From JADJEK01 sp052034255 (lineage in GTDB: Bacteria; Planctomycetota; B15-G4; JADJEK01): a DNA stretch of 64,000 bases. Shown here piece by piece: positions 6,957 to 15,824 of the stretch. The notes under the pieces were generated by a model. That model saw only the letters and a program-made list of their open reading frames with translations. It searched no databases and was not told where the DNA came from. The DNA is taken from NCBI GenBank assembly GCA_052034255.1, contig JBPOIU010000005.1:1-64000 (forward strand). Direction: 5' to 3'. Positions within the stretch are counted from its first letter, which is position 1, and every line of letters begins with the position of its first letter. The position numbers and the translations under genes were made by a program.

Positions 6957-7823
6957 TCAGCGCCTCATTCGACTGGCGGCGCCGCAGAACCCCGCGCTCG
7001 CCAGCGCACAGATCCCGCACGCCGGTCGATCGGCGCAGATCGCGTCGGAACCGGTCGCGAACGCCTGCACGGTGCGCGTCGCGCGCCGGATGTCCTCGGC
7101 GGATTCGGTGTCGGGATCCACGCCGAGGCGCGCGAGGAAGCGCTCGACTCCCGACGAGCGCTCGACCGGCGCGGCGAGCGCGCTCAGCAAGCGGGCGTGC
7201 TCGCGCAATGCGGCGGATTCGCACAGCGTGGCGGCGCACGCGCGGCCCTCGCCGTGTTCGAAGGCTTCGCGCAACTGCAGGGCGAACGGCGCGCGGTTCG
7301 CGCGCACCACCGCGCCGAGCGCGCGCGAGACGCGGCGCAACTTGCGCAACGCGCGTACGCCGGCCGCGCGACCACCCGGCGCGACGACGCGATCGGCGAG
7401 GGCTTCGAGTTCGCCGTCGGTGGCCGACGCCAGCAACTCGGGATGCAAATGAAGTGGTTCGTCGCCTTCGAATCGCAGCCGCATCACGCCGACGGCCACG
7501 CGGCGCAGGACGTCGCGATCGTCGCCTGGCGCCGGCGAGTCGGGACTCCGCGAATCGCGCCAATCCGGTCGCTCGCGGTCGAGTGTCGCGACCATGCCCT
7601 CGAGCAGGTCACGCACGCTCCATGCCCGCAACGGTTCGTACGTCAGCACCACATCCTCCGCTTCCCACCCCACCGCCGCTCGAGACCCCATGTGCGACGC
7701 GCCCGCGTCCCACGCGTGTCCAAAGCCCGAGTCGCGTTCGTTCGTGGTTCGCCCGAATCCACAAGTCCGCACCCGGACCAACCACGCGTGAGCGCCGGCA
7801 GGAGCCCACGGCGCATAGAGCAC
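6957..7823 (-). CDS. hypothetical protein with C-terminal cysteine cluster, coupled to dinG-like gene
   Basis: I do not recognise this 288-aa protein. The start is taken as a GTG (MLYAPWAPAGAHAWLVRV) that lies 8 nt after the TGA of the dinG-like gene; longer readings are shadows of that gene. The middle is Arg/Ala/Leu-rich and helical. The last 35 residues hold CADRPACGICALASAGFC, four cysteines in a spacing that could bind zinc or an iron-sulfur cluster, and the chain ends in a basic tail. An acidic, tryptophan-containing N-terminal part (GWEAEDVVLTYEP) looks like a folded domain. Tight coupling to a helicase gene suggests a role in nucleic-acid handling, but that is inference from position only. 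Confidence 0.6.
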   Translation of the reverse strand: MLYAPWAPAGAHAWLVRVRTCGFGRTTNERDSGFGHAWDAGASHMGSRAAVGWEAEDVVLTYEPLRAWSVRDLLEGMVATLDRERPDWRDSRSPDSPAPGDDRDVLRRVAVGVMRLRFEGDEPLHLHPELLASATDGELEALADRVVAPGGRAAGVRALRKLRRVSRALGAVVRANRAPFALQLREAFEHGEGRACAATLCESAALREHARLLSALAAPVERSSGVERFLARLGVDPDTESAEDIRRATRTVQAFATGSDAICADRPACGICALASAGFCGAASRMRR

Positions 7824-7830
7824 CAGCGCA

Positions 7831-10641
7831 TCAGCGATCTGTCGACAGGGCCTCGGAAGCGCGCGCGAGAAGGTCCGCCACGCTTGCCGCCGGTGAAACA
7901 CCCAACGACGCCAATGCCTCCCCCAGCACGCGCTCCGCGGGGCCGACGGCGAGCGGAGCCGGCAACGACGCTCGCACGATCGGTCCGTACGAGGCCTGCG
8001 TGACGATGCGCGGGTCGAGCAACACGACGACGCCGTCGTCGGTCGGACCGCGCACGATGCGACCCGCGCCTTGACGGATCCGCAGCAGCGCGCGCGGCAG
8101 CGAATAGTCACGGAATCCGGACTTGCCGCGGCGGTCGAGCGCTTCGCAACGGGACGCGTGCACGGGATCACCCGGCGACTCGAACGGGACGCGCTCTTGG
8201 ATCACGCATTTGATGCGCGCGCCCGGAGCGTCCACGCCCTCCCAGAACGAGCGTGCGCCGAGCAGGACCGCGCGCGTCGCGTTGCGGAAGCGCTCGAGCA
8301 CGCGCGCGGTGCTGCCGTCGACGCCGGGACACAGCACTTCGATCCCTTCGCGCGCGAGCGGCGCCCGCAGCAGCTCGGCGACGCGCACCATGCGACTGCG
8401 CGCGTTGAACAGCACCAGCGTCCGACCGTCCAGCGCGAGCGCCATCGCGAACGCCGCCTTCGCGATCGCGCGCGCCGCGACCGCCGGATCGCGCGCCAGC
8501 GGGTCGCCGAGGTGCAGCGGCAACACGAAACGTAGTTGGCGCGCGTAGTCGAACGGTGAGCCGAGGCGGAGCGGCTCGAGCTTGCGCGCGGCATCGAACG
8601 CGTCGAGGCCGGTTTGACTCGAGAAGAAGCCGAAGTCCCCGCCGGTGCTCAGCGTCGCCGAAGTCATCACCGTCGCGTGCAGGCGTTCGAGCACGCGCAT
8701 CCGGACTTCCGCACCGATCTCGATCGGCGCCATGCGCAACGCGATCGACGTGCGCATTCCGAAGTTGCGCTGCTCGATCCAGGCGACTTGGCGCTCGCTA
8801 CCGTCCAGGATCGCGTCGAGCGCGGTGGCGACCGCGTCCACGCGCTCGGCCGCGAGGAAGAAATCGAAGCGCAGCTCGGCCAACGTACCGCTGCCGTCGC
8901 GCTCCTCGAGGCCCGACGCCTCGAGGTGTTCCGCGAGTTCCTGCAGTTCGGCCGCGATCGCGCGATACGCGACGTTCCAATCGCGCGCGGCCGCGGCGAA
9001 GGCGCAGAACGCGGGCGAAGCGCGCACGGGGGCCTCCAAGCGCACGAGTCGCCGCGCCTCGCCGTCCTCGGCCGTGCTCGATCCCGCGAACACGGGAGCG
9101 AGCGTCGGACTCCACGCGTCCATGCGCACGAGCAGCGCCATCGCGTCGGTCGTCGCTTTCTCGACCCGTTCCCGAATCCCGAGCAACGGCACGCCGCTGC
9201 GCTGTTCGGCGCGCCGCACGTCCGCGCTGGCGCCCGCGCCACGTTTGCGGCCGAGTAGTCGCGACAGCGTGAAACGGGCTTGCCCTTCCGAGACTTCGAG
9301 ACCGAACGCTTCGGTCGCCGAATCCGGCAGATCGTGGCCTTCGTCGAATACGACGCACGTGGGCGCGAAGAAACCGCGCGGCCACGCCAGGGCCAACGCG
9401 TGGTTCGCGATCAGCAGATGAGCGCCGGCGACGCGACGGGCGAGCCGGGGATAGAAGCAGCGCGTCCCGAAGCGGCAGCGCCGACCCGAGGGGCCGTGCT
9501 CGCACCGCACGTCGTCGACGAGCCGCGACAGCGTCGGCACGCGGCGCAGCATCCATCCCGACACGCGTTCGAGGTCACCGTCGGCGCTGCATTCCGCGAA
9601 GCGCGCGAGGTACAGCGCGCCGAGCCGGTCTTGGGGATCGCCGTCGTCCGACGCTTGCTCGACGACGGTCGCGAGGCGCCGCAGACACAGATAGTCGCCG
9701 CGGCCTTTGACCAACGCCACCGACACCGGAATGCCCAGCGCGCGGACGAGCGTCGGTACGTCCTTCTCGAACAGCTGGGCTTGCAGGTTCTTCGTGCGCG
9801 TGGCGAGGATGACCGGCGTCTGGTTCTGCCACGAGAACAACGCCGCCGGCACGAGGTACCCGAGCGATTTGCCGACGCCGGTTCCGGCTTCGGCGACCAG
9901 GGCCTTGCCCTCGTGCAGCGCGCGCGCGACCGCATGCGCGAGCTTCACCTGCTCGGGCCGCGGCTCGTAGCCGACCAGGGCCCGCGCGAACGGCCCATCG
10001 GCGGCGAAGACCGCGTCGATGGCCTCAGGTGCGACGGCGACGAATGGCGGCTCGCCGTCGCCGCGCGGTTGTCCGACCAGCCCGTCCTGCGCGACGAACC
10101 GACGGGGTTCGTCGGAACCGTGCACGTCGGCCACCAAATCGAACGTCGCGGCGTCACCGCGCGCCAGCAACGCGTCGAGCGATTGCACGCTGGTCCGCGA
10201 GTTCTCACGGTGCAAGTCCTCGCGCAGTTGTGCGACGCGGCGCGCGAGCAACTGGACTTCGTCGGCGGCGCCACGAGGTTCGGGCAACTCCGCGAGGCGC
10301 GCGAACGCCGCGAGTCCGACGTCCCCCAGCTCCGGATGCACGAGCAGAGCGAGCAACGTGACCTCGGCGATGCGCTCCCATTCGCCATGCAGCCCGAGCG
10401 CGTCGACGGCGAATGCTTCACGCAGGCGCTGCCGATCCTCGGCCACGACGCGCGTGCCGTGCGCGAACGCGAACAACGTCAACGCGGCTTCGACGCGTTC
10501 GGCGTGGTCGGTCAACGACCGCAGGAGCGGCTTGCCGGCCGCGAACTCCTGCCCGGCCTCGACGCGCAACGCGGCCAGCTCGGTCGACGTCCGACCGACG
10601 CGGATCGCCACGTACGTGCACGCGACCGGCAAGCCGGTCAT
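7831..10641 (-). CDS. DinG/XPD-family helicase with degenerate exonuclease-like N-terminus
   Basis: A 936-aa superfamily-2 helicase of the DinG type, which unwinds 5'-tailed DNA, D-loops or R-loops. Walker A is GTGVGKS (residues 253-259), the DEAH-type box is DEGH (433-436), and four cysteines that should hold a 4Fe-4S cluster are at 319, 380, 389 and 395. The helicase C-terminal part has SFWEGVD and RIRQGAGRIVR. Residues 8-140 follow the order of a DnaQ-type DEDDh exonuclease, as found fused to many DinG proteins, but the first acidic motif (usually DxE) reads YVAIRVGRT and no other catalytic acids are clear, so this part is probably non-catalytic. The ATG overlaps the stop of the upstream glycosyltransferase gene (ATGA). 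The gene is the sixth of a seven-gene chain starting at glcD. Confidence 0.88.
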   Translation of the reverse strand: MTGLPVACTYVAIRVGRTSTELAALRVEAGQEFAAGKPLLRSLTDHAERVEAALTLFAFAHGTRVVAEDRQRLREAFAVDALGLHGEWERIAEVTLLALLVHPELGDVGLAAFARLAELPEPRGAADEVQLLARRVAQLREDLHRENSRTSVQSLDALLARGDAATFDLVADVHGSDEPRRFVAQDGLVGQPRGDGEPPFVAVAPEAIDAVFAADGPFARALVGYEPRPEQVKLAHAVARALHEGKALVAEAGTGVGKSLGYLVPAALFSWQNQTPVILATRTKNLQAQLFEKDVPTLVRALGIPVSVALVKGRGDYLCLRRLATVVEQASDDGDPQDRLGALYLARFAECSADGDLERVSGWMLRRVPTLSRLVDDVRCEHGPSGRRCRFGTRCFYPRLARRVAGAHLLIANHALALAWPRGFFAPTCVVFDEGHDLPDSATEAFGLEVSEGQARFTLSRLLGRKRGAGASADVRRAEQRSGVPLLGIRERVEKATTDAMALLVRMDAWSPTLAPVFAGSSTAEDGEARRLVRLEAPVRASPAFCAFAAAARDWNVAYRAIAAELQELAEHLEASGLEERDGSGTLAELRFDFFLAAERVDAVATALDAILDGSERQVAWIEQRNFGMRTSIALRMAPIEIGAEVRMRVLERLHATVMTSATLSTGGDFGFFSSQTGLDAFDAARKLEPLRLGSPFDYARQLRFVLPLHLGDPLARDPAVAARAIAKAAFAMALALDGRTLVLFNARSRMVRVAELLRAPLAREGIEVLCPGVDGSTARVLERFRNATRAVLLGARSFWEGVDAPGARIKCVIQERVPFESPGDPVHASRCEALDRRGKSGFRDYSLPRALLRIRQGAGRIVRGPTDDGVVVLLDPRIVTQASYGPIVRASLPAPLAVGPAERVLGEALASLGVSPAASVADLLARASEALSTDR

Positions 10642-11429
10642 CGCGACTTCGGCTCCCGCGGTCCGTGCTGACGCTCCCACGTCTTCGCGTACTTCAGGAA
10701 CACCGAGAACGCGCCCATCCACGCCAGGATGAAACCGCGCAAGCCGTCGCGGAAGCCTTGGCGCCAGACATACATCTTCAGGAAGCGCAGTGGCGGACGC
10801 AGCACGAGCTTGTGTAACGCGAAGTCCCGGCCGGCCTCGACGTCGCGGCGCGCGACGATCGCCGCGTACGCATCGATCTTGCGCACGTGGTGCGCGAGGT
10901 CGCGGAAGTTGTAGTGCGTGAGCTCGCCCGACAAGCGACGCACCGGACCTTCGACGTAGACGTGATCGTGCGGGTCCTTGCCGCCCCACGCTCCGCGCCG
11001 GCGATCGAACAGTCGCAGTCGCCATTCGGGCCACCAACCACCGTGATCGATCGGCTTGCCGGCGTAGATCGAATGCCGCGCGACCTCGTAGCCCGCGGCG
11101 CGCTTCGCCTCCGGAAGCGCCATTTCGCGCGCGAGCGCCGCCATGAGCTCCGGATTCGCGACCTCGTCGGCATCGACGCAGAACACCCAGTCGTGACGGG
11201 CCAACTCGACGGCCCGTTGCTTCTGTTTCACGTGCCCGAGGAATTCCTGATGCACGACGCGTGCGCCGCACTCGATGGCGATCGCGACCGTCGAGTCGAT
11301 GGAACCCGAATCCACGACCACGATGTCGTCCGCAGCCGAAACGGCGGTCAGGCAGGCGCGGATGTTCGCCGCCTCGTCCTTGGTGATGACGCAGACCGAC
11401 AGCGGCAGTTTCGGGCCGGAAGCACTCAT
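10638..11429 (-). CDS. family 2 glycosyltransferase (WaaE/KdtX-like)
   Basis: A 263-aa cytoplasmic or membrane-associated glycosyltransferase with a GT-A fold. The N-terminal SVCVITKDEAANI, VVVDSGSIDST and FCVDADE (the DxD metal/nucleotide-sugar motif) are characteristic; the C-terminal half with WRLRLFDRR and HDHV matches proteins that add a sugar to the lipopolysaccharide inner core (WaaE/KdtX type). The donor and acceptor cannot be told. It overlaps both neighbours by 4 nt (ATGA with the M61 peptidase upstream and with the helicase downstream), so it is translated as part of the chain. Nothing else in that chain is an obvious envelope-polysaccharide gene. Confidence 0.87.
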   Translation of the reverse strand: MSASGPKLPLSVCVITKDEAANIRACLTAVSAADDIVVVDSGSIDSTVAIAIECGARVVHQEFLGHVKQKQRAVELARHDWVFCVDADEVANPELMAALAREMALPEAKRAAGYEVARHSIYAGKPIDHGGWWPEWRLRLFDRRRGAWGGKDPHDHVYVEGPVRRLSGELTHYNFRDLAHHVRKIDAYAAIVARRDVEAGRDFALHKLVLRPPLRFLKMYVWRQGFRDGLRGFILAWMGAFSVFLKYAKTWERQHGPREPKSR

Positions 11430-13156
11430 CGCGCCGCGCCCGTCAACCAGGCTTCCCGCCGTGCGCGCGTCGCGTCATCGACGTCGTCGTTCGCGGTCAG
11501 CGTGTACGAGAAGGCCGACACCTGCGGCGCCACGAGCGTGCGCTCGATGAGGACGTCGTCGCGGAACAGCGTGAACGTGGCCGTTCGGCCCACCGATCCG
11601 CGCAGGCGGGCCGCGAGCGTGTCGGCGTCGACCCGTAAGCCGTCCAATGCCACCAACTCGTCGCGCGCCGACATGCCGGCCAGCGCCGCCGGCGACCCCG
11701 GATCCACGCCATCGACGATCGCGCGACGATCGGCCCGGCGGATGCGCGCGCCGATCAGATCACGCACCGTCGGCTTGTCCTTCGGCTTCGTGCGCAAGCT
11801 CAGTCCGAACCGGGCCAACGGGCCCTCGAAGTCGAGCTCGGCCGTCGAACGCACGGCGCGATCGAAGAACGTCGTCAGGTCGCTGCCCGCGGCGTCCGCG
11901 CAGAGGCGTTCGAACTCAGCTCCCGAATATCCGGGGCCTTCGTACGGGAACTCGCGCACGAGCCGCACCATCACGTCGTCGAGGCTCGCCTGGCCCGCGC
12001 TGCGCGTACGGATCTCGAGGTCGAGCAGCCACGCGACCAACGCTCCCTTGGCGTAGTACGAGATCGCGGAGTTCTGCGTGTCCTCGTCGGGTCGATACAG
12101 CCGGATCCACGCCAGCAGCGACGCCTCCTCGAGCGTTTCGTGCGCGCGCCCCGGCGTGTCGCGATGGCGCGCGATGGCGTCCGCCATGCGTTCGAAGTAC
12201 GCGGGACGCTCGACGACACGCGCTCGCAGCGGCACGAGCTCGTCGTAATAGGACGTGATGCCTTCGGCGATCCACAGCGAACGCGTGTACGCCTCGTGCG
12301 CCAGATCGGCCGCGGCCAGCTCGCGCGGCCTCGCGGACTTCACGTTCCACGCATGGAAGTGCTCGTGTGCGATCAGCGACACGAAGTCGTGCCAGCCGGT
12401 GGGATCGGCGAATTGCAGCCGCGGATGCAGCAGCACGCACGAATCGCGATGCTCGAGCCCGCCCTTGCCGTCCGCGGTCGTGAACGCGAGGAACGCGTAG
12501 TTCGCGTATGGGAGCGAGCCGAACAGCCGCGCATGTTCGCCGACGATCGCCGTCGTCGCGGCGGCGACGCGCTCGTGGACCCAATCGCCGTGGCCGCAGA
12601 ACACGAAGGAATGCGGAACGCCTGCGACATCGAACGCGCGCCGCTCGAACGAACCGCACGCGATCGGCGTATCGACCAATCGATCGTGATCCGCGGCGAT
12701 CCACGCGCCGTCGACACCGCGCGGCAACGCGGTGAACACGCGCCACGTCGACGGCACGTCGATCGTGATCGCGATCGGTTCGCGCTCGCGACCGCGCGGG
12801 ACGAGGAACGTCGCGGCGCCGTTCAGCAGCGCGCGCTCCGCGTCGACCCACGTGGTGCGTACCGAGACTTCGTTCGCGTAGACGCGGTACATCACGTCCA
12901 CGCGACCGCGCGCTCCGCGCACCAGGATCGTCGCCTTGTCGACGCGCTCGACGGCGAGAGCCGTGCCGTCCTGCGCCGTCGCCCGGGGTGCACGCAAGTT
13001 GCGCGCGAACTCGCGGATCATGTACGAGCCCGGTGTCCACGCCGGCAGCCACAGGACCAGATCGCCCGCGACGTCGTCGACGGACAACGTCACGTCGACG
13101 TGGTGCGCGGCGCAATCGCGCAAGCCGACTGCGTAGCGCAGCCGGGGCGACGTCAT
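11426..13156 (-). CDS. M61-family (glycyl aminopeptidase-like) metallopeptidase with PDZ domain
   Basis: A 576-aa zinc peptidase. The HEHFH motif (residues 264-268) within IAHEHFHAWNVK gives two zinc histidines and the catalytic Glu, and Glu298 in WIAEGITSYY is the third ligand. An N-terminal beta domain (about 1-180) and a C-terminal PDZ-like domain (about 470-560, with GSPAALAGMSARDELVALDG) complete the family's usual order. Family length is typically 550-640. No signal peptide is visible at the chosen ATG, so a cytoplasmic location is likely. Members cut N-terminal Gly or Ala from peptides. The start overlaps the glcF stop, and its stop overlaps the next start, both as ATGA. Confidence 0.9.
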   Translation of the reverse strand: MTSPRLRYAVGLRDCAAHHVDVTLSVDDVAGDLVLWLPAWTPGSYMIREFARNLRAPRATAQDGTALAVERVDKATILVRGARGRVDVMYRVYANEVSVRTTWVDAERALLNGAATFLVPRGREREPIAITIDVPSTWRVFTALPRGVDGAWIAADHDRLVDTPIACGSFERRAFDVAGVPHSFVFCGHGDWVHERVAAATTAIVGEHARLFGSLPYANYAFLAFTTADGKGGLEHRDSCVLLHPRLQFADPTGWHDFVSLIAHEHFHAWNVKSARPRELAAADLAHEAYTRSLWIAEGITSYYDELVPLRARVVERPAYFERMADAIARHRDTPGRAHETLEEASLLAWIRLYRPDEDTQNSAISYYAKGALVAWLLDLEIRTRSAGQASLDDVMVRLVREFPYEGPGYSGAEFERLCADAAGSDLTTFFDRAVRSTAELDFEGPLARFGLSLRTKPKDKPTVRDLIGARIRRADRRAIVDGVDPGSPAALAGMSARDELVALDGLRVDADTLAARLRGSVGRTATFTLFRDDVLIERTLVAPQVSAFSYTLTANDDVDDATRARREAWLTGAAR

Positions 13157-14475
13157 GGTTCGCCCCACGCGCGATCGATGAGTTCGAGCGGATGGACGAC
13201 GTCGACCGTGAGCCCGCGCATCCGTACTCCCGCGCGCCATTGCAGCAGGCAGCCCGGATTCGCGCTGACGAGGATCGTCGCGCCGCTGTGCTCGACGTCG
13301 GTCATGCGCTCCGCGAGCAGCGCCAACGATTCCGCGGGCTGCAGCGCGTTGTAGAGCCCACCCGCGCCACAGCAGCGGTCCGGGCGATCGAGCGCCGCCA
13401 GCGTCAAGCCAGGGATCGCTCGCAGCAAGTCACGCGGCTGCGCCGTCACGCGCTGCGCGTGCGCGAGATGGCACGCATCCGCGTATGCGGCGCGCCCCTG
13501 GATCGTGCGTGGCGTGCCGCGCAGACCTTGCTCCGCGAGGAACTCCGTGACGTCCTTCACTTTCGATGCGAATGCGTGCGCGGCCGCTTTGTCCATCGCG
13601 GACAAGCCGGTCTGGTCGTCGAGCAAACGCCCGTATTCCTTCATCGCGGCGCCGCAGCCCGCGGAGTTGACGACGATCGCGTCGACGTCGCCGAGGTCCG
13701 CGCACGCGCGCACGAGCTTCAGAGCGGCAGAACGCGCGAGATCGATCTGTCCGAAATGCGCCGACAACGCGCCGCAACAACCGCGCGGTTCGATGACGTC
13801 GACGTCGAAGCCCTGGTTCGACAACACCCGAACCGTCGCACGATTGATCGAGCCGAGCAGGATCGGCATCACGCAGCCTTCGAGGAACGCCACGCGACCG
13901 CGCTTGCTGCCCTTCGCGGGTGTCGTGCGCGGCAGCGGCTTGCGCTCGCGCTGCGGCGGCAAGGGCGGCAACAGCTGGTCGCGCACGTCGAGATCTTGGG
14001 ACAGGAAGCGCACGACTCCGTAGCGTCGCAGGAGGTTGCGGAGTCCCGAGCCGTGGTACATGCCGAGCAGACTCGCGAGGCGACGCAATTTCGGCGGATG
14101 CGGCAGCACGGAGCGTAGGAACCAACGCTTCACGCGGTGCTTCAACGTCTTCTTGCGCACCGGTTCGAGGACGTGCGAGCGCGTGAACTCCATCATCGCG
14201 CCGTATTGGACGCCCGACGGGCAGACCGGTTCGCAGGCGCGACAGACGAGGCATTGATCGAGATCGCGGACGACGTCGGCTTCGGGTGCGATCGTGCCTT
14301 CGGCAAGGCCACGCATCAGGTAGATGCGTCCGCGCGGGCTCGCCGACTCGCGGCCGAGCAATTCGTAGGTCGGACACGCGGGCAAGCACAAGCCGCAATG
14401 CACGCAGTCGAGCGCGCGCTCCATCTGCAGCAGATCCTCGCGCGACGCGATGCCGTGGCTCGGACCGGAGCTCAT
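13153..14475 (-). CDS. glcF: glycolate oxidase iron-sulfur subunit
   Basis: A 440-aa subunit of the glycolate (2-hydroxy-acid) oxidase complex that passes electrons from the flavin subunit onward. Two 4Fe-4S ferredoxin motifs appear near the N-terminus (CVHCGLCLPACP and CLVCRACEPVCP), followed by two CCG domains (PRGCCGALSAHFG and PDRCCGAGGLYN). The ATG overlaps the glcE stop codon (ATGA), as in a translationally coupled operon. The length is in the family range (about 400-430). Confidence 0.93.
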   Translation of the reverse strand: MSSGPSHGIASREDLLQMERALDCVHCGLCLPACPTYELLGRESASPRGRIYLMRGLAEGTIAPEADVVRDLDQCLVCRACEPVCPSGVQYGAMMEFTRSHVLEPVRKKTLKHRVKRWFLRSVLPHPPKLRRLASLLGMYHGSGLRNLLRRYGVVRFLSQDLDVRDQLLPPLPPQRERKPLPRTTPAKGSKRGRVAFLEGCVMPILLGSINRATVRVLSNQGFDVDVIEPRGCCGALSAHFGQIDLARSAALKLVRACADLGDVDAIVVNSAGCGAAMKEYGRLLDDQTGLSAMDKAAAHAFASKVKDVTEFLAEQGLRGTPRTIQGRAAYADACHLAHAQRVTAQPRDLLRAIPGLTLAALDRPDRCCGAGGLYNALQPAESLALLAERMTDVEHSGATILVSANPGCLLQWRAGVRMRGLTVDVVHPLELIDRAWGEP

Positions 14476-15824
14476 GCGTCCTCCCCTTCCGCGCGACCGG
14501 GCGTCAGGATGCCCGCGGGGTCGGTCGCTCGCTTGAGACGTCGTTGCAGCGTGTACGACGCAGGTCGTCCGAGATGGTGCGTGAACGCCGCGCGCACGGG
14601 CGCTGGCCCGCTCTCGAGCGTGAAGCGGACGCGCTCGGGTTCGCGGTACGTCAGCGCGGCGAGAGCGTCGAACGTCGGCCGCGCCGGTTCGCCGGCGCAG
14701 ACGAAACGGACCAGCCCGAGCGCCGGTTCGACCAGCAGCGCGCACGCCGTTCCGGTGCCGGCGCAGGCGGAGAGGCCGGCTTCCACCAGTCCGCCGAGCG
14801 TCGACTTCCCGGCGCGCATCGGCAACGTCGCGAGCTTCAGAACGACCGGCTTCGCGGCGCCGTCGAGCGGTCCTCGCGCGGTCCAGTCTCGGACGCGCTC
14901 GAACGTCCGCGCCGCCACGTCGGCATCGAGGGCTTGGACGAGCAAGGCTTGCGCGGCCGCCCCCGCGGTGCGGATCGACGACAGGGCGCGCTCGACGGCC
15001 TTCTCCGCGTCGGCGTAGCGCAACAGCGCGACGTAGACCCCGTCCTTGTGCCCGAGGTCGATCGGCAAGTGTGCCGCGCGCGCGGCCTCGACGTCGACGA
15101 CGACGAACGCGATCGGAGCTTCACGCGCCTCGCGCACGAGCGTCAAGAAACGATCGAGCGATTCCGCGTCGCCGAGCGTGACCGCAATCGCAGCGTCCGT
15201 CTGCGGTAGGGGTCGCAAGCGCAGATGGACTTCACAGACGACGGCGAGCGAGCCGAGCGATCCGTGCAGCAGGCGATGCAGGTCGAAGCCCGTGACGTTC
15301 TTCACGAGACGCCCACCGGAGTTCGCGAGGCGACCGTCCGAATGCGCGCTCAGTGTGCCGAGGACGTGGTCCACGGGCTGGCCGAAGCCGGTGCGCAGCG
15401 GGCCGCTGACGCCCGCGGCGAGCACGCCGCCGATCGTCGCGCGCTCGAGGCCCGGAGGATCGAGCGGTAGCCACAGGCGTTCCGCGTGCGCGGCCTGCGC
15501 GATGTCCAAGAGACGGGTGCCGGCCTTCGCGCTGAGCGTCTGGTCCGCGGCGTCGAAGCGCGTGATGCCGGCGAGTTGTCCCGTCAGCAACACGACGTCC
15601 ACCGACGTCGGCGGGCGGCCGCGATCCTGATGCTGTCCGCCGCCCCACGGCGCCACCGTGAGCTGACGCTCGGCGGCGACGCGCAGCACGGCCGCGACTT
15701 CTTGCGCCGAACGCGGACGCAGCGCCAGTTTGGGCCTGGCTCCGAGCACGACGCCCGCCGGGTCCTCCGGCCGTACTTCGAACGCGTCCTGCTTGCCGAG
15801 CAATTTGCGGAACGGCTCGATCAC
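14472..15824 (-). CDS. glcE: glycolate oxidase FAD-binding subunit
   Basis: A 450-aa second flavin subunit. The FAD-binding (PCMH-type) fold is recognisable from LRPRSAQEVAAVLRVA, VAPWGGGQH and the TIGGVLAAGVSGPLRTGFG region, with KNVTGFDLHRLLHGSLGSL further on. The start is a GTG that overlaps the glcD stop (GTGA), giving VIEPFRKLLGK; upstream in-frame extensions cover glcD and are rejected. It is longer than E. coli GlcE (350 aa) because of a C-terminal part that resembles the usual FAD oxidase C-terminal domain. Confidence 0.9.
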   Translation of the reverse strand: MIEPFRKLLGKQDAFEVRPEDPAGVVLGARPKLALRPRSAQEVAAVLRVAAERQLTVAPWGGGQHQDRGRPPTSVDVVLLTGQLAGITRFDAADQTLSAKAGTRLLDIAQAAHAERLWLPLDPPGLERATIGGVLAAGVSGPLRTGFGQPVDHVLGTLSAHSDGRLANSGGRLVKNVTGFDLHRLLHGSLGSLAVVCEVHLRLRPLPQTDAAIAVTLGDAESLDRFLTLVREAREAPIAFVVVDVEAARAAHLPIDLGHKDGVYVALLRYADAEKAVERALSSIRTAGAAAQALLVQALDADVAARTFERVRDWTARGPLDGAAKPVVLKLATLPMRAGKSTLGGLVEAGLSACAGTGTACALLVEPALGLVRFVCAGEPARPTFDALAALTYREPERVRFTLESGPAPVRAAFTHHLGRPASYTLQRRLKRATDPAGILTPGRAEGEDA

